Shown here: positions 32,366-40,956 of the stretch, piece after piece | Position numbering within the stretch: the first letter of the stretch is position 1 | Layout: each line of letters opens with the position of its first letter | Assembly (NCBI GenBank): GCA_017411605.1 | Contig: JAFQPR010000079.1 | Coordinates: forward strand, 1-59,400 | DNA from: Clostridia bacterium | Lineage (GTDB): Bacteria > Bacillota > Clostridia > Oscillospirales > CAG-272 | Reading direction: 5' to 3' | DNA: 59,400 nucleotides | Made by a program: the position numbers and the translations under genes | The notes under the pieces: model-generated | Databases searched by the model: none | Seen by the model: only the letters and a program-made list of their open reading frames with translations | What the model was told of the DNA's origin: nothing

Positions 32366-32553
32366 TGATTTGACACTCCGTGTCATGAATTGAAACTTCG
32401 TTTCATGATTTCTCGTCAGCGTTCCGCCTCCTCCATGAATTGACGCTATGCGTCATTAAATGAATTGCCTTGTTATCCTTATGCCCCGCAGGGCAATTCA
32501 TGACCGAAGGTCAATTCATGCGCGTCAGCGCAATTCATGCCATCGGCAATTCA
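32366..32553. repeat. Hairpin array C: spacer TGAAT / ATTCA with variable hairpins
   Basis: Left half: TGAAT at 32386, 32436 and 32461, with TGATT variants at 32366 and 32406. Right half: ATTCA at 32496, 32514, 32533 and 32549. Hairpins: TGACAC-TCC-GTGTCA (32371), TGAAAC-TTC-GTTTCA (32391), TGACGC-TAT-GCGTCA (32441), TGCCC-CGCA-GGGCA (32482), TGACC-GAA-GGTCA (32501), TGCGC-GTCA-GCGCA (32519), TGCC-ATC-GGCA (32538). Stems share only the closing TG/CA. The right end overlaps the last codons of the rRNA methyltransferase gene. Confidence 0.9.
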
Positions 32554-33944
32554 TTGTCGAGCCGACGTGTGAGACACACGACGGACTCGACATGCCCTGT
32601 CATCGGAAACATATCCCACCCGCTGACCGTCTTCGTGTCATACCCAAGCTCCCTCATTCTTTTTACGTCGCGCGCGAGTGTTGTCGGGTTGCAGGAGATA
32701 TAGACTATTCTCTTCGGGGAGAGCCCTGCGACAAAGGCGAGAAGCTCCTCGGCGCAGCCTGCTCTCGGCGGGTCGAGTATCACCACGTCGGGCAGAATTT
32801 TTCGCCCGAGCTCGCGCTCGGCTGCGTCGAGCATAGCGGCGGTGTTCTTCGCGTCACCCGCAAAGAATTTCGCGTTCGTCTTTCCGCAGAGCTTCGCATT
32901 ATAGCGCGCGCACTCAACGGCAGGCTCGACTATCTCAATTCCGATAAGCTCGCCCGCATCCTCAGCCATTGACAGACCGATAGAGCCCGCGCCGCAGTAG
33001 AGGTCGAGCAGAGTGTCACCCGGCTCGAGCGCGGCAAGTCTGCGAGCCTCGCGGTATATGAGCGTTGCCGTGCCGTGGTTTACCTGGTAGAACGAGGGCG
33101 CGGTTATCTTGAGCTTTGCTCCCGCAAGGGTGTCGGTTATGTAATCTCTGCCATAGAGCGTTATGTATTCGTCACCTAAAATTATGTTCGTGTCCTCAGT
33201 GTTTACGTTGAGTAAAATACCGCAAATCTCGGGAAATCTCTCTGTCAGATTCGCGATAAGCTCATCCGAGTGGGGAAGAGCTCTTCCGTTTATAACGACG
33301 GTGAGCAGCACCTCGCCCGACTCCTCGGAGCGGCGAAGATATATATGGCGCAAAAGACCCGTGCCGAGCTTCTCGTCGTAGACGGTTATCTCGTGCTTCG
33401 CGAAATGCGCTCGCAGAGACTCGAGTATCTCGGAGAAGATACGGGGCGCGATAGGGCAGTCTGCCGCCTCGGTAACGGTATGCGTCTTCGGCGCATAGAA
33501 GCCGATAACGTACCCGCCGTTCTTATCGCGCATTATGGGGTACTGCGCCTTGTTTCTGTACTCGGTGAGCTTTGGTGAGGGAACTGTCGGCAAAATCTCA
33601 ATATCGGAAAGACCTTCCTTCAAAAATGCCGAGCGTATAATACCCGTCTTGATATTAAGCTCCTCATCGTAGCGTATATTTCTGTAAGCGCAGGACTTGC
33701 AGGCGGAGTTTTCGCACCTGTCGGCGCATCTTTTGTCCGAGAGCGTGATGAATTTCTCCACTCTGCCGACATAGTACGAGGATGCCGCCTTGATTATCTT
33801 TATCTCGGCAACGTCACCCGTAACGGCGCCAGAAACGAAGATAACCGCGCCCCCCGACTTCGCAACGCCGAAGCCGAGATTTGTTATATCCTCGATAGTT
33901 ACCGTGAGTATATCGTTTTTCTTCAAAATAGTCTTTTGTTTCAA
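32535..33944 (-). CDS. rlmD: 23S rRNA (uracil-5-)-methyltransferase, RlmD/RumA family
   Basis: 469 residues from a TTG start at 33944 with AAGGA upstream. It has an N-terminal TRAM domain (about 5-65), iron-sulfur cysteines C73, C77, C82 and C85, the SAM-binding motif LLDLYCGAGSIGLS and catalytic Cys418 in YISCNPTTLARD. The terminal DMFPMTGHVESVV is typical. It methylates uridine C5 in 23S rRNA; Bacillota homologues often modify two positions (RlmCD). The last six residues (NELPMA) are encoded by hairpin array C, so the natural C-terminus has been altered. Confidence 0.9.
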   Translation of the reverse strand: MKQKTILKKNDILTVTIEDITNLGFGVAKSGGAVIFVSGAVTGDVAEIKIIKAASSYYVGRVEKFITLSDKRCADRCENSACKSCAYRNIRYDEELNIKTGIIRSAFLKEGLSDIEILPTVPSPKLTEYRNKAQYPIMRDKNGGYVIGFYAPKTHTVTEAADCPIAPRIFSEILESLRAHFAKHEITVYDEKLGTGLLRHIYLRRSEESGEVLLTVVINGRALPHSDELIANLTERFPEICGILLNVNTEDTNIILGDEYITLYGRDYITDTLAGAKLKITAPSFYQVNHGTATLIYREARRLAALEPGDTLLDLYCGAGSIGLSMAEDAGELIGIEIVEPAVECARYNAKLCGKTNAKFFAGDAKNTAAMLDAAERELGRKILPDVVILDPPRAGCAEELLAFVAGLSPKRIVYISCNPTTLARDVKRMRELGYDTKTVSGWDMFPMTGHVESVVCLTRRLDNELPMA

Positions 33945-34017
33945 TTTGAAAATCCTTATTAAAGCATAGTCATAATCCGTGAAAACGGAGTGTACAGAAA
34001 GCGGAAAAATATGAAAA

Positions 34018-34857
34018 TCAGATAAAATCTTCCTTGAACTTATTTCTGTATTCCTTCGGGGTCATACCGAACTGAGCTTTAAAGCTCTTCGTGAAGTAGG
34101 AAGCGTCGGTAAATCCGCATTCGTCGGCAATATCCGCGATAGCTTTGTCGGTATAGCGCAGAAGGCTCATCGCATATTTTATGCGGTAGGCGATAACGTA
34201 TTGATGAAGGGTGATACCCTTCTTGTCCTTCAGCATCTTGCTGATATAGAAGGGATGATAGCCGAAGATAGCGCCAAGCTCGGTGTTGGAAATCTCGTCG
34301 TGAATGTTATCGCGTATGTAACCGTCGAGGTTCTCAACCATAGAGGAGGGGAGCGCGTTCTCGTCGGAGTGCTCGGCTATCTTAATGAGCATAAGCTTCA
34401 TCATAGCGGAAAGCTCCGCGAGGTAAAAGCCCTCGGCAGAGGTGAATATATTCGCCATACGTATGAAGTTATCTCTCTCCGCCTCAACGTCCTCAAGCAG
34501 GATAACGCTCTCAAAGGTCGGCATATCCCAAGCGTGGTGGATATCGAGCGCGTCAGCAGAATCAACGGGCACGGGCGCGAGCCACTCGCCCTCGCCCAAG
34601 TACTCATCCGTGAAATCAAACGAAACGACAACCGCCCTCATATACTTGCTCTTCAGCGCGTACTGCGTACCTGCGGGGATATAGAGCAGCTTACCGGGGG
34701 AGAGCCTCTCTCGCTTTCCGCCAGAGATAGAGTATGAAAGCTCACCCGAGATAAGGTATATTATTTTTGAGTCGGGAGCCACGCAGGGCTCGGTCCTCTC
34801 GAGCTTCTCGTACAAGGCTATGGAATGGATGCAGGGGTTGAGCTTAAGTAAATTCAT
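34018..34857 (-). CDS. AraC-family transcriptional regulator
   Basis: 279 residues from ATG 34857, SD GAGGTT. The N-terminal cupin-like sensing domain contains KIIYLISGELSYSISGGK and GKLLYIPAGTQYAL. Two C-terminal helix-turn-helix units follow: ISNTELGAIFGYHPFYISKM and IADIADECGFTDASYFTKSF, ending in the usual GMTPKEYRNKF. It is divergent from the oligogalacturonate-lyase-like gene across 225 bases and is the obvious candidate to activate it in response to a sugar. Confidence 0.9.
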   Translation of the reverse strand: MNLLKLNPCIHSIALYEKLERTEPCVAPDSKIIYLISGELSYSISGGKRERLSPGKLLYIPAGTQYALKSKYMRAVVVSFDFTDEYLGEGEWLAPVPVDSADALDIHHAWDMPTFESVILLEDVEAERDNFIRMANIFTSAEGFYLAELSAMMKLMLIKIAEHSDENALPSSMVENLDGYIRDNIHDEISNTELGAIFGYHPFYISKMLKDKKGITLHQYVIAYRIKYAMSLLRYTDKAIADIADECGFTDASYFTKSFKAQFGMTPKEYRNKFKEDFI

Positions 34858-35026
34858 AGGTAAACCTCGTCTTTCGTTAGGTAAAACTCTCACGGGCGCT
34901 CCGCTCGCGCGTGCAGTATTCTGCCCGATGATTTTAAATCTTTATATTAGTTTATCACGTGTGCGTGCGAAAATCAATAGTTATTTTGCCAAAATCCGAA
35001 TTCCACGCAAAATAGAGTCCGAAGGC

Positions 35027-35056
35027 TTGACAGGGTACAGGGCAAAATGATAAAAT
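35027..35056 (+). promoter_or_regulatory. Sigma-A-type promoter for the PL22-like gene
   Basis: TTGACA (35027-35032), 18 bases, then TAAAAT (35051-35056). The SD AAGGGG and ATG at 35083 follow. It lies in the gap shared with the divergent AraC gene, where operator sites would be expected; I see no clear repeated operator. Confidence 0.6.
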
Positions 35057-35082
35057 AAACCGAAAGAGAAAAGGGGTGAAAA

Positions 35083-36123
35083 ATGCCAATGCTGAAAATA
35101 AGATACGTGACCGATATCTCCGATACCGCGTGGCACTACTCGTTTGGCTACTATGCTGAGCGCAAGTGGATATCCGAAAGCCGCATCGTCCTCATACGAG
35201 GAAATACGCCCGACATTGCTTATAATGCCGCGACCCGTGCTAAAACCGAGCTTATAATTTGCGATATCGAAACGGGCAGTATCACGGTGATTGACGAAAA
35301 TATCCCGAGCTTCACCGACTTTCTCGTGGCGGAGAGTAAGATATACTACGTAAAGGACGGAGCGCTGATATGCTTTAATGCCGATACGTGTGAGAAAAAA
35401 ACGCTCTTTCGTGAGAAAAGCATAGGCTCTCCGCATATAAACTCGGACGGCAGAGTTATAAGTCTTTTCTCCTGCTCTCCCGAAATATGCCGCTTTTTCA
35501 GAGTCGATACGGAGAGCGGGGGAGGCGAGCTTCTTTTTGAAACCACGTTTGGTGAGCCCCACCCGTACGCAAACCACGGTATGATATCCCCGACAGACCC
35601 CGATATCCTCTTCTTTGCCCACGAGGGAAATACGAAGGAGATAAGCGACCGCCTTTGGATATATAGCGCGCGTGAGAAAACCGCCCGAAATATAGCAAAG
35701 CAGGCGGTAGACGAAAAGGGCTCTCCGATTGATTGCTTCGGCCACGAGGCGTGGAGTCACGACGGCGCGGGACTCTATTTTGTCAAGTACCGCGAGTCAC
35801 GCACGAAGGGCGGCATATGCTATGCGGATATAGAGGGAAACAAGCCGGAATTACTCTACACGGGGGCTGACTATTGGCACGTCGGCGCATCGGAGTCGGG
35901 CAGATACCTCACGGCGGATACGCGCAATCTCGGAGCTGACCGTTCGGGCGTCGTGCTTATAGATAAAGCCACGGGCGAGGAGAAGCTTATGGATACGCCG
36001 TGCGTAACCTTCCGCCATCCCTGCCACCCGCATCCGCAGCTCTCCCCAAGCGATACGAAGCTCGTCTACCACTTTAAAAACGAGCGCGGAAATACCGCCG
36101 TCAGAATTGCATTTTTAGAGTAA
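35083..36123 (+). CDS. Oligogalacturonate-lyase-like beta-propeller (PL22 type)
   Basis: 346 residues. Seven-bladed propeller-like repeats are visible as paired hydrophobic strands. Conserved histidine elements occur in the order expected for oligogalacturonate lyases: CFGHEAWSHDGAGLYFV, DYWHVGASESGRYLTADT and HPCHPHPQLSPSDTKLVY. The enzyme would split unsaturated digalacturonate from pectin in the cytoplasm; there is no signal peptide. It is single, with its own promoter and terminator and a divergent AraC regulator. Confidence 0.75.
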   Translation: MPMLKIRYVTDISDTAWHYSFGYYAERKWISESRIVLIRGNTPDIAYNAATRAKTELIICDIETGSITVIDENIPSFTDFLVAESKIYYVKDGALICFNADTCEKKTLFREKSIGSPHINSDGRVISLFSCSPEICRFFRVDTESGGGELLFETTFGEPHPYANHGMISPTDPDILFFAHEGNTKEISDRLWIYSAREKTARNIAKQAVDEKGSPIDCFGHEAWSHDGAGLYFVKYRESRTKGGICYADIEGNKPELLYTGADYWHVGASESGRYLTADTRNLGADRSGVVLIDKATGEEKLMDTPCVTFRHPCHPHPQLSPSDTKLVYHFKNERGNTAVRIAFLE

Positions 36124-36194
36124 TTCGTAGCTGTAAGAAAATCATAAATCTACATTTATGTAAACTAATATAGTCAAATATACACGAAAAAAGC

Positions 36195-36251
36195 AAAAAA
36201 ACGGGCAAGAACGAAAGGGAAGTAACTCCCTGCCACTCTTGCTCGTTTTTT
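36195..36251 (+). terminator. Terminator after the PL22-like gene
   Basis: AAAAAAACGGGCAAGA (36195-36210) pairs with TCTTGCTCGTTTTTTA (from 36237). An inner stem AGGGA...TCCCT fills the loop. It can work in both directions between convergent genes. Confidence 0.75.
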
Positions 36252-36279
36252 ATTTATTTGTTTTGCCTAAAGCTTCAAA

Positions 36280-36828
36280 TCACGTTCTGATAGGTAATCT
36301 TCTGCGGAATAGCTCAAGTCTGTCCTCGCACTTCTTTACGTTTTCTTCACCGTAGGTGCGGAAGCCTGCGCGGAGTCTGTCACGGAAGCGTTGTATCTCG
36401 CGCGAGATGAGCATAGGATTTTCGAGAGCCTCGGTCATGCGTTTGTTAAAATCGTCATCCTCGACAGAGTGCAAAAAGAACGGATAGTTTTCGTGCGGAT
36501 CAGCCGTATACGGCGGCACGCATAGATAACCGTCATACTGAATAATGAAGCTCTCGCACCACAGAACGTAAAATGCGTTCAGGAACTTCAGCATATTTTT
36601 ATAGCGGGTAACGCGCTCGACAGTCGGCGGCGTTATGGCGTGTATCTGATCGAGTCCGCGCTCTGCCATATTTTTTAAAAGGTCTGTCTTTTTTTCTATT
36701 CTGCGGTAAAATGAGGAAACCTCCGTAAATTGGCGGCACGCCGGAAGGGAGTAAATACTCTTTGTAAGATATTCAAACTGTTTCACGTATTCACGGTAAA
36801 TTTGCTTAATTTCATCAAGCTTGTTCAT
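36280..36828 (-). CDS. Hypothetical protein, unknown
   Basis: 182 residues, strong SD GAGGAG. It is mostly helical and charged, with basic and aromatic N- and C-terminal parts (FRDRLRAGFRTYGEENVKKC). A middle part, FYVLWCESFIIQYDGYLCVP, is hydrophobic but not a clear membrane helix. No family recognised. It lies about 97 bases downstream of the GH3 gene in the same direction. Confidence 0.5.
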   Translation of the reverse strand: MNKLDEIKQIYREYVKQFEYLTKSIYSLPACRQFTEVSSFYRRIEKKTDLLKNMAERGLDQIHAITPPTVERVTRYKNMLKFLNAFYVLWCESFIIQYDGYLCVPPYTADPHENYPFFLHSVEDDDFNKRMTEALENPMLISREIQRFRDRLRAGFRTYGEENVKKCEDRLELFRRRLPIRT

Positions 36829-36925
36829 AAAATCTCCTCAACCATATCGATGTGTGAATTTTAAAAGCGTGTTTTCTCAGTAGCATTGCAATAAGTTTGG
36901 CACGCGGTAATGATAGACTCACCTA

Positions 36926-39073
36926 TTACTTTACAAGCTTAAACGCTACGGGCTTGCCCGCTTCTGCGTTTTCGGATACGAATACGTGGAAGTCACCGGG
37001 CTCTGCGGCAAAGCTGCCGTCCGCGGTGTGGAACGCGAGCATATCCTCGGTTATCTCAAAGGTAACCGTCCTTTCTTCACCGGGGAGAAGCTCAACCCTT
37101 CTGTAGCCCTTAAGCTCTCTTACGGGTCTTGCGAGAGAAGCGGCGATATCGCGGATATAGAGCTGCACGTTTGCAACGCCTGCGGCATTACCCGTGTTCT
37201 TAACGGTAACGGTAGCCGAAAGCGCCTTGCCCGAGGTCATCTCGCTATCGCTCAGGGTGGGCTCGCTTACGCTGAAGGTAGTATAGGAAAGACCGTATCC
37301 GAAGGGGAAGAGAGGCGCGTTGGGATAATCAAGGTAGTTACTGCAATAAGCGTAGTGCTTGTCGTCACGGGGCTTGGGTCTGCCCGTCATCATGCGGTTA
37401 TAGTAAATCGGGCACTGTCCGACGTGATAGGGGAAGGACATAGTCAGTCTGCCCTCAAAGTTTACCTTACCGAAGAGGAGATTTGCGGCAGCGCTTCCGC
37501 CCTCAGTACCGGGCTGCCAAAGCGTCATAAACGCGGGAGCGTCGTCTATAATATCTCCGAGCGCGAGAGGTCTGCCGTTAAAGAGAATTACGACTGTATT
37601 CTTGTTGACGGCGCTAACCGCTCTGACAAGAGCCTTCTGCGCATCGGAGAGCGAAACGTCAGCTCTTGAATTGCCCTCGCCGCTCATAAGCGCGCTCTCA
37701 CCGAGGCAGAGAACTGCGCAGTCGGCAGCCCGAGCTACGCTTACGGCTTCGTTTATCATATCAAAGTCGGGTTTAGCTCTGACGGCGCTGTCGGCGCCCT
37801 TTGCATAGGAAACCTTATCAGCTCCAACGTGCGCGGCAATTCCGTCATAAACGCTGACAGCCTCGTCGGCTTTACCGTGGCAAGCCCAGAAGCCTATCAT
37901 TCCGTCCTTTGCGAAAGGACCTATAACGGCAACCTTTTTCACGTCCTCGGAAAGGGGAAGAACGCCGTCGTTTTTGAGGAGAACAGCTGATTTTTCCGCA
38001 GCTATGCGGCAAAGCTCTCTATGCTCGTCGCAGAGGTGCATTTCAGCCTCGGCATCCTCGGATGCCATAAGGTAGGGGTCTGTGAGAAGTCCGAGCTTTT
38101 CCTTGAGCTCGAGAATTCGGAGCACCTTTTTGTCAAGCTCCTCTTCGCTTATGTACTTTGCTCCGTCCTTGAGGAAGCAGGTGGACATCATTTCGATATC
38201 GGTCTCTGTTTCGCACGCCGCCTTGGTGCATTCGTCGCGGTCTGCGCAGTAGCCGTGATTTTTCATCTCGTAGAAGGAGTGATAATCCGTAATGACAGTT
38301 TTGTCAAAGCCCCATTCGCGGCGAAGGATATCGTTGATTATCCACTTATTACCCGCGGCGGGAACTCCGTTCAAGAGGTTGAACGCGGTCATAAGCATAT
38401 CCACGCCCTCGTCAACCGCCGCGCGGTACGCGGGGAGATAATATTCGCGGAGCGTATGCTCGCTCATATCGGTAGTATTGTAATCTCTGCCTGCTTCTGC
38501 AGCGCCGTAAGCCGCGAAGTGCTTTACGCACGCCGCGAGGTTATATCTCTTATCCTCGTTTCCGTTCTGGAAGCCGCGCACCTGCGCGCGAGCCATAACG
38601 CAGTTGAGGTATGGGTCCTCACCCGTGCTTTCCATGCATCTGCCCCATCTTGCGTCCCTGACGAGGTCAACCATAGGACCGAAGGTCACGTGAACGCCGC
38701 CGACGGCAGCCTCTCTTGCCGCCATAGCGCAGCATCTTTCGAGAAGGTCGGGATTCCACGTCGCGCCCATTCCGAGAGGGATAGGGTAAATCGAGCGGTA
38801 GCCGTGAATAACGTCCATCATAAAGAGCATCGGAATTTTGTGGGGATCGGCGTCAAGATGCGCCCCCTGCGCCCGTTTCATCTCCGACGCGCCCGAGAAA
38901 TTGAGCACGCTACCTATCGACGCCACGTCGTCTGCGGTGAGTCCGAGCTCGGTGGCAGGACCCGTAACAACGTCGGAGCCCGACTCGCTGAATACGCAGT
39001 TAACGTTGACCTGAGTGATTTGAGCAAGCTTCTGCTCGGTGGTCATTTTAGATACTAAAGCCTTTAAATCCAT
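36926..39073 (-). CDS. Glycoside hydrolase family 3 beta-glucosidase (BglX-like)
   Basis: 715 residues, SD GCGAGGTA. The catalytic TIM barrel contains HVTFGPMVDLVRDARWGR, KHFAAYGA and the nucleophile Asp263 in VITDYHSFYEM. The second alpha/beta domain (about 355-550) has VLLKNDGVLPL and VAVIGPFA, and the C-terminal fibronectin-III-like domain (about 600-715) closes the protein. There is no signal peptide, so it cleaves imported beta-glucosides or xylosides. Substrate range cannot be read further. Confidence 0.9.
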   Translation of the reverse strand: MDLKALVSKMTTEQKLAQITQVNVNCVFSESGSDVVTGPATELGLTADDVASIGSVLNFSGASEMKRAQGAHLDADPHKIPMLFMMDVIHGYRSIYPIPLGMGATWNPDLLERCCAMAAREAAVGGVHVTFGPMVDLVRDARWGRCMESTGEDPYLNCVMARAQVRGFQNGNEDKRYNLAACVKHFAAYGAAEAGRDYNTTDMSEHTLREYYLPAYRAAVDEGVDMLMTAFNLLNGVPAAGNKWIINDILRREWGFDKTVITDYHSFYEMKNHGYCADRDECTKAACETETDIEMMSTCFLKDGAKYISEEELDKKVLRILELKEKLGLLTDPYLMASEDAEAEMHLCDEHRELCRIAAEKSAVLLKNDGVLPLSEDVKKVAVIGPFAKDGMIGFWACHGKADEAVSVYDGIAAHVGADKVSYAKGADSAVRAKPDFDMINEAVSVARAADCAVLCLGESALMSGEGNSRADVSLSDAQKALVRAVSAVNKNTVVILFNGRPLALGDIIDDAPAFMTLWQPGTEGGSAAANLLFGKVNFEGRLTMSFPYHVGQCPIYYNRMMTGRPKPRDDKHYAYCSNYLDYPNAPLFPFGYGLSYTTFSVSEPTLSDSEMTSGKALSATVTVKNTGNAAGVANVQLYIRDIAASLARPVRELKGYRRVELLPGEERTVTFEITEDMLAFHTADGSFAAEPGDFHVFVSENAEAGKPVAFKLVK

Positions 39074-39432
39074 TTTTACCTCGCAAAAATATTTTGTCCA
39101 CCGATAAAACGGCGGAGATTTTAATTATAAACCGATTCTATAATCATTATTATAACATTATATATAAAAAAATTCAAGATATATTTTATTAAAGGCTTTA
39201 TATGAATCATAATTTTCCGAACAGTCAATAAGGAACGGAATATTTTTATAAGCGACGTGTGAAGCTGTGAATACGGTTGAATTATTTGTAATACTATATT
39301 ATAATTATTTCGTAAAATTTTTCCGATATTTGTTCGCACGTAAAAAGAAAAAGATGCTTATAACAAAAATATAGCGGAAAAATGAAACCGGAGCGCCCGA
39401 ATAGCGTTTTATAAGTAAAGGAGGTTGATACT
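39074..39432 (+). other. AT-rich intergenic region upstream of the serpin gene
   Basis: About 360 bases with no convincing gene. The short open frames in it are AT-rich and lack SDs. It should contain the serpin promoter, but I see several weak -10-like sequences (for example TATAAT-like near 39159 and 39297) and no good -35, so I do not choose one. The SD AAAGGAGG is at 39418. Confidence 0.5.
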
Positions 39433-40749
39433 ATGAAGAAAATTATATCTTTATTGCTCATTTTAACAATGTTTTTTGCTTTTTCATCCTGTACGGTAAA
39501 TCCCGAAAAGTATTCGCTGGCGAACGCGGCAAACGCAATGGAGGTCAAGCACTCCGATGCCAAACAAGAGGGTTATGAGGAATTCATTAATAAGTTGGAT
39601 GCCTTTGCCGCCAAGCTGACCTACGAGGTCTATTCAGATAGCAATAAGCAAACAAATATTTGCATCTCGCCTGTGTCGGTCTATATGGCGCTCGCTCTTG
39701 CAACCGAGTGTGCAAGCGGTGAAACAAGGGATGAAATACTGAATGCCGTTGGTGTTACCTACTACGAGGTGAAGAATTTTACCAAGGTTTTATATGGCTT
39801 CTCCAACCGCGAGTACTACTACACCAATATGCTGAGTAAAAAGAAGATCCTCGCATTTGAGGAGCTTGCAAACTCCATCTGGGTAGACAAGAATACCACC
39901 CTCAAGGAGGATGGTATAAACAATCTTGCGAGTAACTTCAACTGCGACTTGTTCAGCGTGAACTTTAAGACGAGCGAGGGCGAGAGGGCAATCAACGCCT
40001 ACATCAAAGAAAAAACACACGGCATCATTGACGGTGATATAGAGTTGTCACCCGAAACCCTGATCACGCTTATCAATACATTCTATCTCAAAGAGGTTTG
40101 GAACGAGGATGGCGACGAGATAAGCTTTACCGATAAGTCTTATGATTTTAAGAACACAGACGGAAGCGTGACGAATACAAAACTGCTTCAGGGTTATTAT
40201 TTTAACGGCAATATCTACGATGGAGAGGGATATACATCCTTCTACACAAGAACTGAGCACGGCTTTGATATTAAATTTATCGTTCCCACCGATGGGCATA
40301 CTCTTGAGGAGGTATTTACGTCGGATAATATTTACAATATCAACAATCTCGGTGATTACGGATATATTGACGAGGAAAATAAGCTTCTGCATCATACAAG
40401 AGTCTTTTTCCCGGAATACAAGGCGTCCTTTGACGGTGATATTGCAGAGATACTCAAAAACGATTTTGGTATCAACAAGCTGTTTGATTTTGAAGAGTGC
40501 GATTTTTCAAACGTAACCGATGAGCAGCTTGCTTGCGACGGAGTTATCCATAAGTGCAGCATCGACGTAAACGATAAAGGTATCGAGGGAGCAGCCGTTA
40601 CCGTTATGCCGATGGCGGGAGCGCCGGGGCCTCTTGAGGGCTATGAAGAGGTATATCACGACTATATCGTTGACAGAGCTTTCGGATTTGTTATTACAGA
40701 TAGCTACGGAGCGGTGCTTTTTTCGGGAGTTGTAAATAGCGTGAATTGA
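39433..40749 (+). CDS. Lipoprotein serpin (serine or cysteine protease inhibitor)
   Basis: 438 residues, SD AAAGGAGG. Signal peptide with lipobox FAFSSC (Cys20). The serpin fold is clear: NICISPVSVYMALALA, ANSIWVDKN, LINTFYLKEVW, and the reactive-loop hinge DKGIEGAAVTV followed by a loop of about 20 residues and DRAFGFVITD. The hinge keeps small residues (GAAV), which suggests an inhibitory serpin. The P1 residue cannot be fixed, but lies in or near VMPMAGAPGPLEGY. Anchored outside the cell, it could block host or competitor proteases, as known for gut bacterial serpins. Confidence 0.9.
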   Translation: MKKIISLLLILTMFFAFSSCTVNPEKYSLANAANAMEVKHSDAKQEGYEEFINKLDAFAAKLTYEVYSDSNKQTNICISPVSVYMALALATECASGETRDEILNAVGVTYYEVKNFTKVLYGFSNREYYYTNMLSKKKILAFEELANSIWVDKNTTLKEDGINNLASNFNCDLFSVNFKTSEGERAINAYIKEKTHGIIDGDIELSPETLITLINTFYLKEVWNEDGDEISFTDKSYDFKNTDGSVTNTKLLQGYYFNGNIYDGEGYTSFYTRTEHGFDIKFIVPTDGHTLEEVFTSDNIYNINNLGDYGYIDEENKLLHHTRVFFPEYKASFDGDIAEILKNDFGINKLFDFEECDFSNVTDEQLACDGVIHKCSIDVNDKGIEGAAVTVMPMAGAPGPLEGYEEVYHDYIVDRAFGFVITDSYGAVLFSGVVNSVN

Positions 40750-40956
40750 TGCCGTCCCGCATATAAAAACTCGCTATTCCCGCATTGCGAGAGTAATTCC
40801 TTCACCTCGGGGTTGCATTATTTCAGACGGAATGGTAGAATGTAATTACAAGAAGCCTTGAAGCTGCAAAAGTAACAGAAAAACTGCAAAAGTAACAACC
40901 AAAAGCGCCCATACCGTGTTATAATAATAACAGCAAAAGCTGTTTGGAGGTAGCTT

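Noticed and set aside
27331-32553. Hairpin arrays as CRISPR arrays
   Set aside because: The constant parts are only 5-9 bases and not palindromic, the variable parts are palindromic, units are about 19-30 bases, the constant part reverses orientation within each array, and no cas genes are present.
34981-35760. Minus-strand ORF of 259 codons opposite the PL22-like gene
   Set aside because: It lies antisense to a gene with clear family motifs and promoter, has no recognisable domain, and its codon pattern is that of a shadow frame.
38021-39058. Plus-strand ORF of 345 codons opposite the GH3 gene
   Set aside because: Long antisense frame due to codon bias in the GH3 gene; no SD and no protein-like features.
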